A stretch of DNA of 7,051 nucleotides, from the NCBI GenBank assembly GCA_028688175.1, contig JAQTYS010000139.1, forward strand, positions 1-7,051, given 5' to 3'. How positions within the stretch are numbered: position 1 is the first letter of the stretch; every line of letters begins with the position of its first letter. This DNA is from Methanothrix sp. GTDB taxonomy: Archaea; Halobacteriota; Methanosarcinia; Methanotrichales; Methanotrichaceae. This document shows, one piece after another, positions 6,901 to 7,051 of this stretch. The notes beneath the pieces are model-generated. The model did no database searches, was not told the origin of the DNA, and was given only the letters and a program-made list of their open reading frames with translations. The translations under genes and the position numbers were made by a program.

Positions 6901-7051
6901 GCATCCAGGACATGAGAAAGGAGCTGGATCTGCGTGTGGAAGATCAGATCCGGGCGGTTGTTGATATCGAGAGCAAGCCGATCCTCGACTTAGCAATGGG
7001 AAAGAAGGATCATATTGCCAGCGAGGTTCGAGCCGCAGATTTCCAGTTGGG
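3978..7051 (+). CDS. ileS: Isoleucyl-tRNA synthetase, archaeal/eukaryotic type, 3' partial
   Basis: This class I synthetase activates isoleucine with ATP and charges tRNA-Ile, and edits misactivated valine. 1024 codons are present and the frame runs off the right edge; the family is usually a little over 1000 residues, so only a short C-terminal piece should be missing. Visible in order: the HIGH-type motif as HLGT (55-58), GWDMHGLPIE (84-93), the first half of a Zn site WCPRC (Cys182/Cys185), the CP1 editing domain with WTTTPWT (221-227) and the H-I-A-P-G-H-G-L-E-D-Y block (324-334, Asp333), the second half GHCWRC (Cys397/Cys400), a zinc-ribbon insertion with Cys469, Cys472, Cys507 and Cys509, WFDSAVASW (523-531), EGHDQTRGW (554-562), a perfect KMSKS (595-599), the helical anticodon-binding domain, and an archaeal/eukaryotic-type C-terminal extension (DUF5915-like, from about 880) including EGYAREIIRRIQ (966-977). 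The start is supported by a strong ribosome site and a TATA box. The gene is divergent from rfcS, and no stop or frameshift interrupts it. Confidence 0.97.
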   Translation, partial: MISEVAGQYNAEDLESQIRLLWKREDTYRAVRKLRVGGKKFFFVDGPPYTTGRIHLGTAWNKVIKDSVLRYKSMNCFEVKDRAGWDMHGLPIEVKVEESFGFRNKKDIEAYGVDKFIARCKEFALRQKDDMTAQFQILGAWLDWEDPYMTLKNEYLEAAWWTLKKAHENNLLERGLRVVNWCPRCQTAIADSEVEYWDETDYSIYVKFPVLGEENTYIVIWTTTPWTIPANVAVAVNPSFQYSKVRAWKDGKAEILIMASDLVESVLKIGRYQDYELFSTLTAEQMQELTYSHPLGDMVPRQKDILHRVYAADFVTAENTGCVHIAPGHGLEDYELGMKNHMEIFCPVGGDGRYTAEAGEKYQGLYVKEADSEVITDLEAQGRLLASGRLAHRYGHCWRCKTPIIFIATSQWFLRISDLRDKMLDEVSRITWYPEWAGSARFADWINNARDWCISRQRYWGIPLPIWTCSTCGHLEVIGTAAELEERSGQKLVDLHRPDVDQVFLECPCGGKMTRSPDVFDVWFDSAVASWATLRFPSHQEEFSDWWPADFITEGHDQTRGWFYSQLGASMVSFGRAPYKSVLMHGFTLDDQGRKMSKSIGNIVQPEEVVQKFGADILRFYVLGANAPWEDLHFSWDGVENTSRMLNIFWNAYRFALPYMVLDKFDAGKADLSRYESNLRPEDRWILSRVNSLIEDVTSEMDGYQLHRIVRSISDFILEDLSRWYIQLVRPRTWIEQDDPDKLAAYATIYEVLVKLSQIMAPFTPFISESIYQNLVKGLDEGAPQSVHMCNWPQAQKGRIDKRLEESMGLVRETSMAASNARQKGGRKLRWPVSEIVIAPAKEGLDLGHLENVLKGQTNSKKITVLAVGEKPKMDLEIAPVHKKIGPVYKSEAKLVVEAIAAADPFEVKRQLDSGDAIVSFAGKEYKITAEMVAIKELPPQNLPAAEFSRGFVYVDITLTPELEAEGYAREIIRRIQDMRKELDLRVEDQIRAVVDIESKPILDLAMGKKDHIASEVRAADFQL

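Overview
The window is archaeal and most likely comes from a methanogen of the Methanosarcinales/Methanotrichales type, possibly Methanothrix. It encodes an archaeal replication factor C small subunit rather than a bacterial DnaX, and an archaeal/eukaryotic-type isoleucyl-tRNA synthetase. The promoters look like BRE/TATA elements. The kinase carries a PAS domain with the D-Y-E-Y-A-L-P-F-Y-G-E-R-R-P signature that I associate with methanogen and deltaproteobacterial sensors. The genus is inference; the domain Archaea is well supported.

Layout. (1) From base 1 to 2835 on the + strand lies the 3' part of a large membrane-bound hybrid histidine kinase. Its reading frame is open to the left edge, so its start is outside the window. 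(2) A 71-bp convergent gap (2836-2906) holds a small hairpin and a T-rich tract that reads as a terminator for the gene on the - strand. (3) rfcS, the clamp-loader small subunit, runs on the - strand from 3860 to 2907. (4) A 117-bp divergent control region (3861-3977) carries back-to-back TATA boxes and a Shine-Dalgarno for each gene. (5) ileS runs on the + strand from 3978 past the right edge; 1024 codons are present and only the extreme C-terminus is missing.

The genes do not form one pathway. rfcS and ileS are housekeeping genes for DNA replication and translation that share a divergent promoter region. The kinase is a separate sensory gene that converges on rfcS; no HPt protein, response regulator or other partner for it is visible here.

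The most notable observation is the 5' end of rfcS. The conserved N-terminus (K-E-E-I-W-I-E-K-Y-R-P) is encoded in frame, but no ATG, GTG or TTG lies between the upstream in-frame stop and that block. A perfect GGAGGAG sits 6 nt before an ATC codon exactly where the protein should begin. This suggests AUC initiation (or a point change of ATG), and a gene finder would wrongly start the gene 18 codons later at an internal GTG. I see no mobile element, CRISPR array, tRNA or rRNA gene and no evidence of a new defence or biosynthetic system.
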